From Agrypnia vestita (lineage: Eukaryota; Arthropoda; Insecta; Trichoptera; Phryganeidae): a stretch of DNA of 64,000 nucleotides. The notes beneath the pieces were generated by a model. The model worked only from the letters and a program-made list of their open reading frames with translations, had not been told where the DNA came from and ran no database searches. Position numbers and translations under genes: made by a program. This document shows positions 23,780-38,700 of this stretch, piece by piece. The stretch is taken from positions 1 through 64,000 of the forward strand of contig JADDOH010023667.1 of assembly GCA_016648135.1 (NCBI GenBank), given 5' to 3'. Position 1 is the stretch's first letter. Every line of letters begins with the position of its first letter.

Positions 23780-26700
23780 TCATTTAGCCACAACCATAAC
23801 ATCTTCTGGATTCACTCCGGATTCTTCACTTTCGACAGGATCACTTTGTGGAATGAATGCAGAGTCTTGCAAAAGGCACAACTGGAAAACAATACAAATA
23901 TTATTTATGTACTCATGTTAGATTTGTATGACATCAAAAATGCAGTCAAATGTCAGCATGAATCTAGAAGGTCAATATTTTTTATAAATTATGTATATAC
24001 AGGGTGTCTCATAGATAGTAGCAAAAACTTTGGGGAGTCGTCTTCATTCAATTTCAAATAAAAAATATTCTTTGCACTTTGGGTGAAATGTCAATAGCTA
24101 AGGAGATAGTGACATCAAAGAAGGAAATTTCTTTTTAATACATATTCCTGACTTGTTATCTGCAAAATGTTAGACTATCATATTGAAAATTAAAAATGTG
24201 TTTGCTTTGATATATGGAGGTCAATAAATTATTACAGCCCTCAAATTTCTGAAAGGCTTCAATCGTTTTATTTGACTTGTATCAAAGCGAATAAATTTTC
24301 AATATTCAATGTAAGTTGCTTTTGTGATTTTCCACTCTTATACAGAAGGTAGGTAAGAAATTTTGAAAAAAAAAATGCCTTTGAAAAAAGAAGGATCTTT
24401 GCGGGACAACACATAACTCTGCCATTTTGGAATTTTTAAAAAAATTTTTTAAAGAAAATTATTAACCAATGTATGCCGCAAACAGTAATAATAAAATGAA
24501 TTTTGTATGTGCAAGAGTTAGATCAAAAAATAAGTTTGAAATTGATTTTTTTCAAAATTTCTGATGCCTCAAGCGGTGTAACCTCTTAATATAACATTTT
24601 GTCACCAAATATGGTCGCCGTTGGTAATGAGATATCTTTTTATGATGATATATTATTTTGAGACGTGTATGACATTCTTCCGAATTATTAACATTTACAT
24701 TAGAATACACCACAGTAAAAATACAACTCAGATATTATGAAACAAGTTGTGCAAGGTTGAGATATATACAACTTCTAAAAATTTGATAGATGTGATAGTC
24801 TATCATGGGTGGAATTGGTGAACGTTACACTATGTAAAGCGATCACTTAAGCCAGCCATATGATATGTTGTAAGCACTACAAACACCTTACAAATATTTT
24901 AATAATTTCCCATATCAAATATAGCTTTGTCTCCATGAGACATCTATAAGATATCTTGACAAATTCACTTGGTTTAAACCAGTATATTTTTGTTAACACC
25001 AAACGGTTTTGGAACCACTGTTCCTTCTTCGGGGTAAACTACAACTAAACATTAAAAAATATGGTCAATTATATTTTTAAGCAACTTGTCTTTATGTGTT
25101 CCTATTTAAATCATATAGAGAGATGATTACTCACTGTCGGGTGATCAAGACTAAGATCTCTGAAGTCTTCGGCAAACGAGAGAATGTAGAAACAGAATGA
25201 AATGGCTACGACCCACTCCGAAGCCGTTGAAGCCACATGGTAATGCCACCCGCCATCATTGGGATGCCACTTTCTTGGATTCTCTCCTGCAAATATCGTA
25301 GAGCTTAATAAATGTGGGAAAAACAGTTATCGATACAGTTATCGATACAATTAGATACAAATCTCAAATCACCGTACCATAAATAACCAGTTATTATTCT
25401 GAGTAGCTACAATGCTATTCCTATTATTAATATTACTACGCATATTACAAGTTTTATTAATATTACTATTGAAGTGTTCATTATCACGTAAACAATTAAA
25501 AATATCCCCATTTGACTTTTCCTGCTGGTCCGCTATCTGACTATCGCTATCTTGCATTCCTCTTATATTTATTATTTAAGTCCTCATTCTGATTAGAATC
25601 GATCACAGTGATGTACTATTCAGTTTAACGATTTTAGTGCTGAGCCATTTTCTTTGATTTCTAAAACAATAGGAAAAAATCATAGCTGCACACAAACTAT
25701 AAGTTTGATTAAAAGCATAAACTTCGCGGACATTCCCGAAGTTTATATTTTTAATAAATCTATCTCGCACGCGAAAACGCTCCGACAAGAGCAGCGCTGT
25801 GCGTTTCCCGCAATTTTAGAGAGGATGTAGGATAAGCGCGATGGCGTTTCTCAGCACTATAACGGTTAAGAAGCTTAATTATTGCAAACCAAGATAGTGT
25901 GTTCTCCAGTATATTATCTTGTTTCCCTATTTGAAAAAATAACTTTGTATGCAATCCTGGATAAGGCGACCACTCACATATATATTTATAATAAGGTATC
26001 AAATCTGTAATGTCAACATAAGTTGGGTGTGGCTTACAAGTTTTTACAAAACAACCATCTAAATATTATCATATATCATACATACGTCAATGTAATAATT
26101 TAATTAGTTTCACTCACCATGGAAGTAGACATGTGACATAATGCCCGTTGTGAGAAGAATGAAAAAAAACACTGTGCATGTCACAGACAGAGCGATTCTT
26201 AAATAAACTACACGTAAATTTTTGAGAACGGGACACAGAGCGTGAGAGACAATGGCCTAGAAAGAAAACCAAAAATTTAATAAGTAAAATAATTCTTTGG
26301 CAAAATAATATGTACATTCTTTCGGTAATAAGACTGAGTATGAAATGTTCGAATTCCAACAAAAATAAAATGTTGAAAAATAATTTAAGAGTGGAATCAA
26401 ATTGAAATACAAACCTGTATCCAAAAGTAGACAGTTCCAAAACCAAAGCACATAAAGGCTCCAGTATAATGAACATATTTCACATTCGTTTCCTGAAAAT
26501 TAAAAAAAAATTACATTTTTATATTATGTGCATCATTGATAAAACACCTCAACAATTTTATTACCAAAGAACTAAGTTACTTGTTGTGGCATTATACCTT
26601 TAATATTATTTCATATCGAGTTCTTCTTTATCTATATTCATCCTCTCTCCAGATACATACGTAGATCAGTATTTAAAGTTCATATACGGGTAATATTTTT

Positions 26701-29700
26701 TCAGTTTAAATAGAAATCGTTACCGATCCATCATGGCTATTTGCATATTAAAGATCATACAATTATATTTTAGTTTGATTATAATAATATGTTCTCCATT
26801 GATATAAACAAATCTTTTGATTCTCAGCAAATTCTTTTATATACAGACATCCTTCACTAGTTCACGGTCACTGATTTATATGCATAAATGTATGCACATT
26901 TGTGATTTCTGGCCACTGATTTATTTTTCAAAATACTTGGCAATAGTTTCAGAGTTGGACGAATTAGTTACGAGGTCAAATAAAAACCGAGCAAATGATC
27001 CTGGGGTGAAAATTTCAGATAGCGGATATCTTCACCCTTTCTATACAATTTTTAAGGGGCATAAATCGAGAGAAACATCAAATTTTTATAAAATTTACAA
27101 CTATTATTAACATTAGTTTATTAATTACTCGTGAAATAAAAAAAAAAACAAAAATATTGATTGCTTTTAATTTTCACCTTGATTTATAATGTTTCTTTTT
27201 TCATTTCTATATTTAATGCTTAATATGTACCTTGCTATATTTTTAATTATAGTCAAAATACTATTTTTTCTTATGAATTAATACAATTAAATCTTTGGGG
27301 TGAAACTCTTTTACTAATCCAACAGCTTCAGGGTTTCGGCATTCGGTGTATTTTTCAGGAGCACAACATCCATGAACAGCGAGGGATTTAATTTATTCGA
27401 AGATATCGCAAACAATACAAAAACATTGGAAAATACATATAGGTCTCGATTATTTTTGTCCTTACAACTGTACCAAGTCATCTGAAACCAATCACATTTT
27501 ACGACTATGGTGATAAATGTGTAATTGAAGTTCACAGTATATTTTATTATGTTAAAATTGTAAATTGATGATAAGTGAGGTATAAAAGCAAAGGCAGCAA
27601 TATCTAAAACTCAAAAAATGTTTTAAATGTATTATCGAGAATTATTAATTTAAAATGTACGGAATTTGATATTTTATAGAAAATATGTATAGCTCTATCA
27701 TATATGTCTTCCAAATCACTATTAATAGCAAAGGCAGCAATATCCAATTATGAAAATAGCAAAAGCAGCAATGTCCACTATTTGGTAGCTAATTCAGCAA
27801 TATCCATATTTAAAAATTAAATATTTATTTATATACATACATTGAAATGGGGTGGTTCGTTTCAAGTTATGCGTGCAAATGACAAATGCATGGAAATAAC
27901 TGAAAAGTTTCTTTTTCACAACAATTTATTTACAGTCAAAAATACGAGGAAAACACAGAAAATAAACAGTCTAAATATAAAAGAGCACACAGAATATAAA
28001 TTATCAAAAGCACTTAGGTCTCTGGCGTAGTCACAAAATAATATTTAATGCGGAATTCTGCTTCCCGCTTCCCAGATTCGGCGAAGGCTCTTGCTGGAAT
28101 AAACTCGACAGCAAGAGCGATGGTGGAGAGACTTCTCGGAGATAAGAACTCGACGAGACTCGAACTTCACGCAAGCTCGCCTTAGTACGGCCCGGCAGGA
28201 GACTCCACTAGGTTCACTCCTTCCTAGGTTCGCCAGGAATCCCTCCCGGACACCTCTTAGTAAGGCGAGGACTGTTGGAGCCTTCCGAACAGTATATCCT
28301 CGCTGGAGTAAAAGCGCACCGCTTTTATACCTTTTCGGCGATGGTGGGAATGGATTAGCGAACAACCGTTTATTGCTAGGTGGAGCTCCCGGCAGCCAAA
28401 TTCACTGGAAATATGCACCTTTGGGAAGCCAGACAATTTTACAGAGCGGCTGGGTTTAATGGCTTCTGAGAAATAGACACAGGTACGGGATTTTCGTTTA
28501 CATCTCCCAGATGCACGTATCAACATATATAAAAGGAAAATTGAGGTGGCAATTGTTTTTAAAACTTATTTCCAATATAATGTAGGTTCCATAAATTCTA
28601 GAGAAATTTCCTCGAGTAGTGACAGGTTTTTTGAATTGTTGTCAGTAACACCTCAGTGGGATATTGCTGCCGTTGCTATTATACCCCTAATAAGTAAGTT
28701 TTACTTTATAGAAACATGAATACTGATCTATCTTATAATAATAATATTCACACATTTACACATATTTGGGGAAGGTTTGGAATGAAAGAGCGATTATAGG
28801 CTTTGGGATCAAGTGACGATATAGGTTACAGTTATAAGGAAGTAAAATAATGACCAAAAAAATGGTGACTCGTGCAGGTCTGCCTGATGTTACAGCAGAC
28901 ACTCGACTGAAATCGTGGCGTTGTTGTGTTGTCTTTCTAGCGACTTTCATTGTTCTTGTATGTTTACAGCGCGGGTTTTTATTATGTTAACGTAAACAAT
29001 CCACTGCATTGGATAATAGGTACATGGCGGATGATAGTTACATGGCGCAGAGTTGAACAGATATTGCCACACGTGTATTATGTGGTTAATGGTTTGTCTC
29101 ATTACAATGTAGCATAAATGAAAGCAATATATGTTGTGCAGATACTGTTTTCAATATGACCGTGGATCATGGTTTGTTGATTACGGTACATTTATTATTA
29201 TCAGACTGACTCATTATTTAAAATCCACGTTAATAATGTCAAAGTGATTGACATTAATGGCTCTGTGGTTTTGAAAATATCCGTCTGTATAAAGTCAAAC
29301 CACAGACCACCAAAATTTATAGGCATGAACTAATGTAAATTTCTTGGTACACGGTCTGCTTCGAGCTTGTAAATTTTGAAAAGGTCAAACTAAATACTCT
29401 AAAAAAATGTAATGTCTTAGTACCTAGGTAGCGCTTTATTACAAAAATACGTTTGTACTTACTGCGACTTGGAACGAAATTTAAAAAAAATTAAAACAAT
29501 GTCTATTGTAAAAAATATGTTTTGTTTACTAGGGGATTTAATTATGCAAGAATAACTACTTTAAATGTATTATAAATGTGTCTTAAATATATGCAAAGGC
29601 AGACATAATTTTGCTGTATCCCAGTCCTTACTTAGGTAACTTTAGAGAAAGAGATTCGTTAATCTCTTTACAATTTTATAGTCCGTGAGCCAAATTGATT

Positions 29701-32700
29701 TTTGTAGTTTTTATTTTATATTGACAATATCCGCTGATAATTGGTCTTTGTCATAACCGAAGCTTCTGACTTCAGTTCAGATGATAATCGTGAAGCCACA
29801 AAAGTACAGAATCATGTACTTTTGTGGCATGAAATGTGGTCCAAAACAATGTAGAATGGCCCAGAAGAGACACTACAATGTTGTCTGACAGCAATGAAAC
29901 ACATTATTTTTTTATTCTAGTATTCCTACAATAGTTTTTTTTATTATTATGTGCCTACTATTTTATGACAAAATTCATTTAACATGAAATAAATATGCAT
30001 ATTGGTTTCCATTCTTTCACGACTGCACAATGATGTGTGCGATCGGTGATGAACTGTAGTGATAATTGGTAACTGTGATGTATCAGTAGTCAGTTACCTC
30101 TAGTATAACATGATTGATGCCAAAATATGAATAATCAATTACAAATGATTGTTACAGTCGACCACCGAACTCACAAAAAAGTCTCATCACTATGCAAAAT
30201 TGCTTCTTTTCGTAAAGATTATTATTAGACATTTTTTAAAAGCATTGCACTTTTTTTATTGTCTATCTGTTAAATAGATCTGATACATAAATCTTTTTAC
30301 ATGTTTTTATTTAACTTTCTTTGTCTATTGTTTGTTGTGGTGGATCCTTATGATTGATTTTTTACCAACTTCCCAACTAGCAAGAGCTCTGAAACTTTCA
30401 ACAATTACGTAAAGCGGATAACTTTATTATTGTTATTTTTAAAAATTTATATTCTCTATATTTGTAAATTAAATAAATTATTAAATAATTTTTGAAATAA
30501 TTTGGTAATTATATTTAGATTAAAAATAATAATCACGTCACTCACAGCAAGAGCCGCAGAAACAACTGAAGAACATGCCGTTCCAAAATTGGTTTTAAAT
30601 TTAAAAACAATGCGTTTAATATTTTTATATTGCATGGGTGATGTTTAAAAATCAATTACGAATGTATGCAAACAAAGTGTATAAAAGCATGTCTTCAAAT
30701 TTTATTTTATTTACTTGTTTATTATCTATTTGATAAACAGACCTTGGGAAAGTAAAAGAGGCGTTCGAAAACTTCAAAAGAGTTGGACTGATAAAGCCGC
30801 TGTGGAGGAAAAAATGGCTACAAGAAGCAAACAGTGAAGGATAGAATATATAGAATAAACAGTGAAGGTATGGAAGAAGCCTATATCAAGCAGTGGAAAG
30901 ATGAAGGCTCAAGAAGATGTGATAAATTGTGTTGTGCACAAAAATATGATATGAAGAGATACTGTAACAGTAACATGGTGACTAGTTAAATTACACATAA
31001 ACAATGCCGGGATACCATGAAAATGTGCAAAGATAATGATGTGATTATGACAAAGTGTAAACCCCAGAGAGATTGATAGAGAAAAGTGTTAAACCCTAGT
31101 GAGATTGATAGTGACAATATTATGTCACATCAACAACACACATTATCCCTGATTAGCATACAATGATGGAATATGGTCTTAATGGAATGATACTAGCAAA
31201 TCTCTCGATATTTTGAGACAGAATCATTACTTTTATTAGTGAAAATAGAAATTTTCCATACATTCGTCACATGCAATTATTTTTATTGCAGTTGTTATGC
31301 AAAATGCATTAACTATTTCAATCTTTTGATATAATCTGCAATGTAAGTACACAAGCAAGCAATCCAATGATGTCGAGCGTAATTTTATTGAAACCATAAT
31401 TTATCAAATCGTTGATCTGCTGAGCGCTGAAGAGGCAAAATTATTAAAATATACTATGATTATCCTTCAGTCAATCTCCGACTTACCTGAAAATTTGCTA
31501 CCATGCTAAGCCCCAAACAGGAAGATGTTCCGAACCAAATAGAAATGTCGTTCATTCTTTTCACCGTCGATGGTATTGGGTAGACACATCGCATTTCTAA
31601 TATTTGCCGATGTCTTATATACATAGTGATCCCAACTAAAAAAAGAATATTCTTTATATCTTTCACCTTATGAAATATGCCACAGAATTAACGAGCATAT
31701 CCTTTCGTGTATCCTTCTGTACAGGGCCATATTCTAGTGATAAGATAAAGCATAATTGTGATTGGTGTTTAATTGTAACGGTGATTGGTAAGTGTAATCT
31801 AACTATTGAAAATTTAGGTTCTAGTGTATCAGTGGTTGAAATGCTAGTTACAAATAATTTCAGATATTAATCACCGTTACAAACAAACACCAATCACACA
31901 ATCACGGTGTTATCATATCACTACCACACATGTTAAATTATTTTGCATACACAAATTGTATAAAATTTCTAATTGATAATTTTTTATTAAAGATACAAAA
32001 ATCATATTTCGTTCTGAATTTCTTAAATATTGATTTGAGTTTTTTGAGCAATTTTATAAAATAAAACATTAAATGCAAAATAATTGTACATTTATGAAGG
32101 TCCCCAACATGCATGTAAATATGTTTATTTCCTGTTTTAAGACTTTTTTATTTGTTAATAATAATGAGGGATAAAGAGCTAGTTGAATTTTATAAACAAA
32201 ATTCTCCTAGATGACAAATTTTGAAAAATATTTTTGGCTAACAGTATATTATAAACAATGTTTTCTTTTCATTTCTATGTTAAAGGCAAAGCCATCCATT
32301 TTTAAAATATTTTTTTTACATTATAAATATATTTTTTAATTATCATGAACAATTGTAGTCAATTGAATAATTTTATTATTATATTATACTTCAGGTCATT
32401 TCTTGAAGCTACGAGGTAACCTTAAATTATATTATACTTTTGTGAGGTAGAAAATGAAAATGAAAAATAAGTAAATTAATTTAGTATATATATTGTTTCA
32501 TTACAGCATTGAGACAGACACACTTTACAAATTGTCATATAAACATATTAAATAAAAGTACAGTACATTTTATGATCCAGACTAAACGAGTTCAAATCAT
32601 TCTCATGGAGGGCGTACATGGATGAGAATTGTCTCAGAAGCTGCGTAAAGGACAAAATAGAGTTGAGCATGGAGCATGCTGTCATTTGTCAACCATTGGC

Positions 32701-35700
32701 TTTTATATACAGAGTAGAATGACCGACTGTTATAACGACCTTTATCGTCACTCTGAGATGCGAGATCTAAGGGCCAGTTGTTTGATCAGTGGTGAGAGTA
32801 ATAGTTAAGAAAAAAGAATAGATTTTTGCATTTTCACCAATCAAAACATACATTTTCGTAAAAATCTATGCTTTTTGCTTAACAATTACTGTGACTACTG
32901 ATCAAACAACCGGTCCAAGTCCCATCCATTATACACACCATTAAATAAATAATTATTCAGTTGATTTTGAACATTTGTGAATTTTTTTTTAACATCAAAT
33001 AAGTTGATTTACTAACTGCTCAATTATGAGTTGACATGCATTTAATATAATTTAAATTTAAAATACTGAAAACATTCCTCAGATATACCTTATTAAATAA
33101 CCACTCGGTTGCGCCACTTTCCATACCATCAACAAATAGATTATGAAATCAAAAGTGCAAAGACACAATTAGGTGATGGTAGAGAATCAATAAAACAAAA
33201 AATCAAAACAATAATTTTCTGAAATCCCTGGTTCCGGTTATTGTGATCTTGAAGATTTAGGTTTTAATTCAAACTATCCGAAAACTATGATTTACACAAT
33301 ATGCCAGAGGGTAGAAAGCCAAAGGGGTATTTGTAATTATTTCAAACTTTACAGGAGAGCCAAATAATGTTTTGCCAATCAATTTTTATTTTATTATTAA
33401 ACGATTTCCATATGTTTTTTGGATAAACAAATATGGAAATCGTTTCATAATAAAAGAAACATTGACAATATCAGATTGACGGAATTTTTTTTGCTCTCCT
33501 GTAAAGTTCGAAATAATTGCTAACGCTCTTTTGGCTTTTTGCCCTCGATATGTAGGAACATTTTTAACAATTAATATCAAAGTTAAGTTATTTTACTGTA
33601 CATAGATAGAACAAATACAATATCAAATATATTTTATCATAGTTCAATTTAAAAGGTACTAATTTTAGTTTGTTTATAGACAGCCCATTGACTCAATTTT
33701 CAATAAAATACAACGTCTTTAATCATAGAACACATATTTAAACTGCTTGTTTTGAGTGTAAATTATATTATTTTTAAGAAGTCCGATGATAGCAAATAAA
33801 ACAGTGCAGTGTGTTTGACTATAAAGGCAGGATAACACAAAACATAAAATTGTGAAGGAATGAAACATGTTATTTCACTGTAAATCATACATTTCAAGTA
33901 ATTTATGAATGTCCAAATTCTGTCAACTGATAGTATGTCAATCAAAAATTGAGCATAATATGGGGCTGATTCTAATAACCACTGAACACAATAACCGAAG
34001 TCTACAAATTTAAATCAAATCATGAGAACTTCTATACAGTTTCAGTTAGCCATAAAACAAAAGCTTTTGGGACAATTATTAGCTTAATTTAATCATTTTA
34101 ATCATAATCTCGATAGAGATAATGTAGAATAACCTAACAAACGTGAATTACAAAAAAGTACACATTTGTAAAAAAAATATAGTATTATTTTATCTATATT
34201 CTAGAGTGGTTTGATATAGTAAATGCATATCATCGATTGAATTACATTTGGACACTGCTTGGATTATTGTTACATCGACATTTCATACACGGTTTCTCGT
34301 AGCTAGTGGCAAAAACTTTGGACGAGTCTTCTACATTCAATTTTGAATAGCAAAAATGTTCTTTACACTTTGGATAATGTCAACAGTTACGGAGATAAGC
34401 GACATCAAAATTTGCATTTTTTTCCAAAATATTTAAAAATTATTTTCAGTAAAAAGTTAGACTATCAATACAGTAACCAATATGAAAAATTAAAAATTTA
34501 TTCACTTTGATACAAGTCAAATAGAATGATGAAAACCTTTAAAAAAACTATATTTTTCCAACTTCTGTAACGTTTTAATAATTTTATTTGACTTGCATGT
34601 ACCGTTACTGTAGTGATAGTCCAACGTTCTACTGAAAATAAGTAAAAAAATATTGAGAAAAAAACGCAAACTTTGATGTCACTTATCTCCGTAACTGTCA
34701 ACATTTCACCCAAAGTGTAAGGAATATTTTCTTTTCAAAATTGAATGAAAAAGACTACCTCTAATTTTTTGCTCTAGCTACAAGACATCCTGTATAAAAA
34801 GTAGTAACGAATAACTAAGTCATTATTAATTGCTCTATAATTCACATGTTTGATAAAAATTGTATCGAAAACCTGCAAAATACAACAATTAAAAATGACT
34901 TGTTTATTAGTTGAGACACTTTACATCAGACATAGTGAGCACATTGAAGCCTAAGATGAACGAATGTAAACATATACAGGGTGTAACATCACTAATCGAC
35001 AATACTTTATAGGTAGATTCCAATTGTGATTATGAGTCGGAAATGTTCAATCAATCATGACCTAATCATGATTAGTTAGTGAGTTATGCAATATCAAAGT
35101 TACCTTTTTTTTTTCAATATTTCTGACTTATATTCTGTTTTAACTTAAAAACTTAAAAAGTAACTTATATCGACTATGAAAAATTCATTACTTTCGATAC
35201 AAGTCAAATAGTTCATATACAATACAAATCAGTATTGATAGTCCAATGTTTTACAAAAAATAATTCAGAAATATTGAAAAAAAAATGCAAACTTTGATGT
35301 CGCATATCTCAATAACTATTTATATTAGGTCATGGTTGCTTGGACATTTTCAACTCATAATTAAAGCAGGAATCTACCTGTAAAGTATTGTGGACTAGCT
35401 GTCACACCTGTGTCACATTTTGGAAAGAAAAAACTAAATTAAATATTTATCCGACAGAATATTATACGATACACAGCTTTATGAAAAAATGATCAACATA
35501 ATAATACACCGAACAATGTGAAATTGCAACGAAGGAAGTTCACTTCCTCATCAGTTTCCACTCAGTCAAGAGTCTGCAGTGCAACATATTCCTTACGGTG
35601 CGTATCCATTGAATCAATAGTATGATTTGTGAAATTCTTTGAGAAGACAATATATAAAGTAACACCTACTTATGAGTTGGCCAAAACTAATTAGCTCCAT

Positions 35701-38700
35701 ATTTAGAAAAATATAATTAGATCTGGCTAAAAAAACGAAGTAGTGAAAAATAATTACTTATTGCGGATTTTCTACAATAATATTTATAATAATATTAAGA
35801 AACTAGACCAACAGAACAGAAATCGAATTTTTTTTAAGTATGATTTATAACCAATGTTTCCTCCAAGTTGTGCATATGTTTAGCCGCATCTGAAATAAGC
35901 AATATTGCTATTTCTGTATCTTGACAGTTATTGTATAACATTATATTGTCACCAATTTCGATGTTTTTTAAGTTTGAAAGGTTTGAAATTAATGAATTCT
36001 CATCAGAATCAGAAAGCTCTAAAACGTAAACAAACGTTAAGTCATTCACAATTATGAATAATGAGCTTTATAATTGATTGATATCATTAATTTCAAACCT
36101 GTCAAACTTAAAAAAACAACAAAATTGGCGACAATATAATATTATACAATAACTGTCAATGCCTATTTCAGAATACGGCTGATTATAAGACACTAACGGA
36201 ATACATAATTTACTGCCACCAAAAAAGTCACTTTCATGTATAAACATTTACAGATATTAATTACCTATCTTATTCTTAATATTTTGTATATATACAAACT
36301 ATGATAAATAGCTTTACACTGGTAAGGTAATGTTTATTCTCGATTTCTTTACTAGCGCATAAGTTATATCATCGACCCCCCTAAAATTGCACAAAAGGAT
36401 TGCATTCAGCTATTTCAAATTTAGAGGGAACATTGTTTCATCACTCAGTGCACGGATACACTTTGATACGATTCCAGCAATTTAGGATGTTAAATCAAAG
36501 TAAATGTGTCAATTTCTGAGCTAAATGTGATTAAAGGTCAAAGTAAACAACTGAAAGGAACTCAAATACCAGAATCTCAAAGAGTCAGTTTTTAATTATT
36601 TACAAAACAAAAGTTGATGTATTAATAAGTGCAAGCCATAAAACTTTTTCTATTGGGTTGGTAAAAGAGTAATTGCGTACATTCACATGGCCAAGAGTAC
36701 AAGAATGGAGTGTTGGTGTGAGAATTTTTATTACTTTCATTTTATGACACGACTAGCGAAATAATTTGCATCTTTATTAAATTCTCAAAGCATAATCCGG
36801 CCAGCATGGCGCTGGGTTTTGTAAGATCACAATATATCAATGTGATTTTCTCAACCTGTTTGTAAACACCACATAAGTCATTGACGTATTATAATATAGA
36901 CACGTTATTCCCATACTAGCCGGCTTTCATATGTAGCAAATATTGCATTGAAAGAGACAACAAATCACGACACACTTATTTCACAAACGCTCTGCGTGTA
37001 GACAGATAAACAGGTAATTTGAAGTCACGGTGACTAAAATAACATACTCATTCTTACAATAGTGTGCGATACTCTGTTCCGTTTTCCTGGGGACTTGGTC
37101 CGTTCGATAACGAATGCAAGTAAGGCAATTACCTCACTTTTGAGTTGCCAAGATTTCACCCTTGTAACGTATCTACAGTTTATTATATCATTGACAAAAG
37201 TGAAGTGTTTCACTATAATTGAGAATCGTGGCTTGTTGTAGCGTTAATTTTTTTTATAAATAATTAACAAGAACACAGTTTACTACTCTGTGACTTCTCA
37301 GAACAAAGGAAAAAAATTGTAGAGTTTAACTAGAAGATGCAAACGCATTTCCTAGACAGCGAGTCATAAACTGGAAATAACAAAAATACTCACACCAACA
37401 CTACCAATTTTGCAAAACCATATAGCGCACTATTGCTGCAAAAAACGCAATTATTTTCCCTTCGACCCAATAAATGGAGTGAGGTTTCAGATCGAATGTG
37501 TTGCAAATTTAACTCAAACATCATCTCTACCACCTCCTGTATCTTGCACCACAGAATACAAGTTAAAAATAACAATATATTTTAAAGTTTTGGGATAAAA
37601 GCTTGCAAAAAAATTCTACAAAAATTTATTCTAGGTAAAATGTAATATTTTATGTCGTTGATGATCTGATAACACTGCGAATCTGCAATGAATCGCATTT
37701 CTAATTCAAAAATCAGCATTTCCACGGAACCAGAGATGAATGTGTGAAGTTTATTTTGACATTCATGCTTTCACAATTGCAAAGTTCCAAACTTATAAGT
37801 GTAGATTAATCAAATTCTAGAACTGAACACAATGATATTTTTGTAAGAATACTGTTTGAAAATTCGCAAATTTAGCAGAGGGTTTGCAGTGCGTCGCAGT
37901 AAATTTTACAAATCATTATTAATAATGGAATTTTGCGACTTAACATCCTTGATACTTTCTATCTGTTGCCTAAGGTACATCAACTTCTGGTCTTGAAGTG
38001 TTGCTTTAATTTCCATATGCCGCACAACAGCGCGGGCGCACTTCAATTCTGTGCACACTCGCATGCACTGCAGGTCCCCCAAAGTGTAGGCTTCATCAGA
38101 ATACTTCTGAGCTTGTCTCTCCAGTACCTCAGCCGGCCACCCCGTCACGTGCTTGACCAGTTCATTGGAGACGTACTTGGACAGAGACGGGGACAGCATC
38201 GGGCTTTCAGACTGGGTGAAGTTTCCGTACGCCGCTGTGTTTTGTATTCCTTCAATTTTAGACTTGGATAGCAACACATTGAGGGGCGTGTGTCGATTTA
38301 CGGGCTCAGAATGTATGGATGGAGTGCAGTGGTTCATGGCTGAAGAGGAATACGTCACCGGTGTGGACGGTACCTGGTGCGAGAGGTTTCTCGGTAAAGC
38401 GCTGACCATCGGCACCGAATTGTGTACGTCTTGAATTGTAGTTTTGATTTTGTTGGCCGTGTCCAAGACGGGAGTGCTTCCTCCCGATGAAGTGTCCGTG
38501 TCGTGGAGAACTTGCACTTCGGTGTTGTGCGAGTAGTGAGGGTTGCGGGACCGAGAATCCGAGTGCTGGTCCCTGTAGCTGGTCTCTGTGTGGTTGCTGC
38601 TTCCTTCCTTGTATCTTTTAGAGCTGCCGTGATCCGCATTGTCGGCTTCGTTATCTCGACTGCTGGTGGGATTCCTCCTGCTAGGAGGGTCCACCCAGTC

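Noticed and set aside
26114..26476. Long minus-strand hydrophobic frames of 120 and 64 codons
   Set aside because: Wrong frame or intron read-through around DRAM exons 4-5; the exon frames with splice sites account for the region.
26817..27110. 97-codon plus-strand frame
   Set aside because: No motif, no conserved-looking composition and antisense to a DRAM intron.
28045..28526. Two overlapping minus-strand frames of 106 and 89 codons with Arg/Ser-rich peptides
   Set aside because: They lie within the solo LTR, which explains their GC content, and they resemble no protein family.
35834..36049. A 71-codon acidic frame (minus)
   Set aside because: Falls in one arm of the 35878-36185 palindrome and has no homology; the palindrome is the better explanation.
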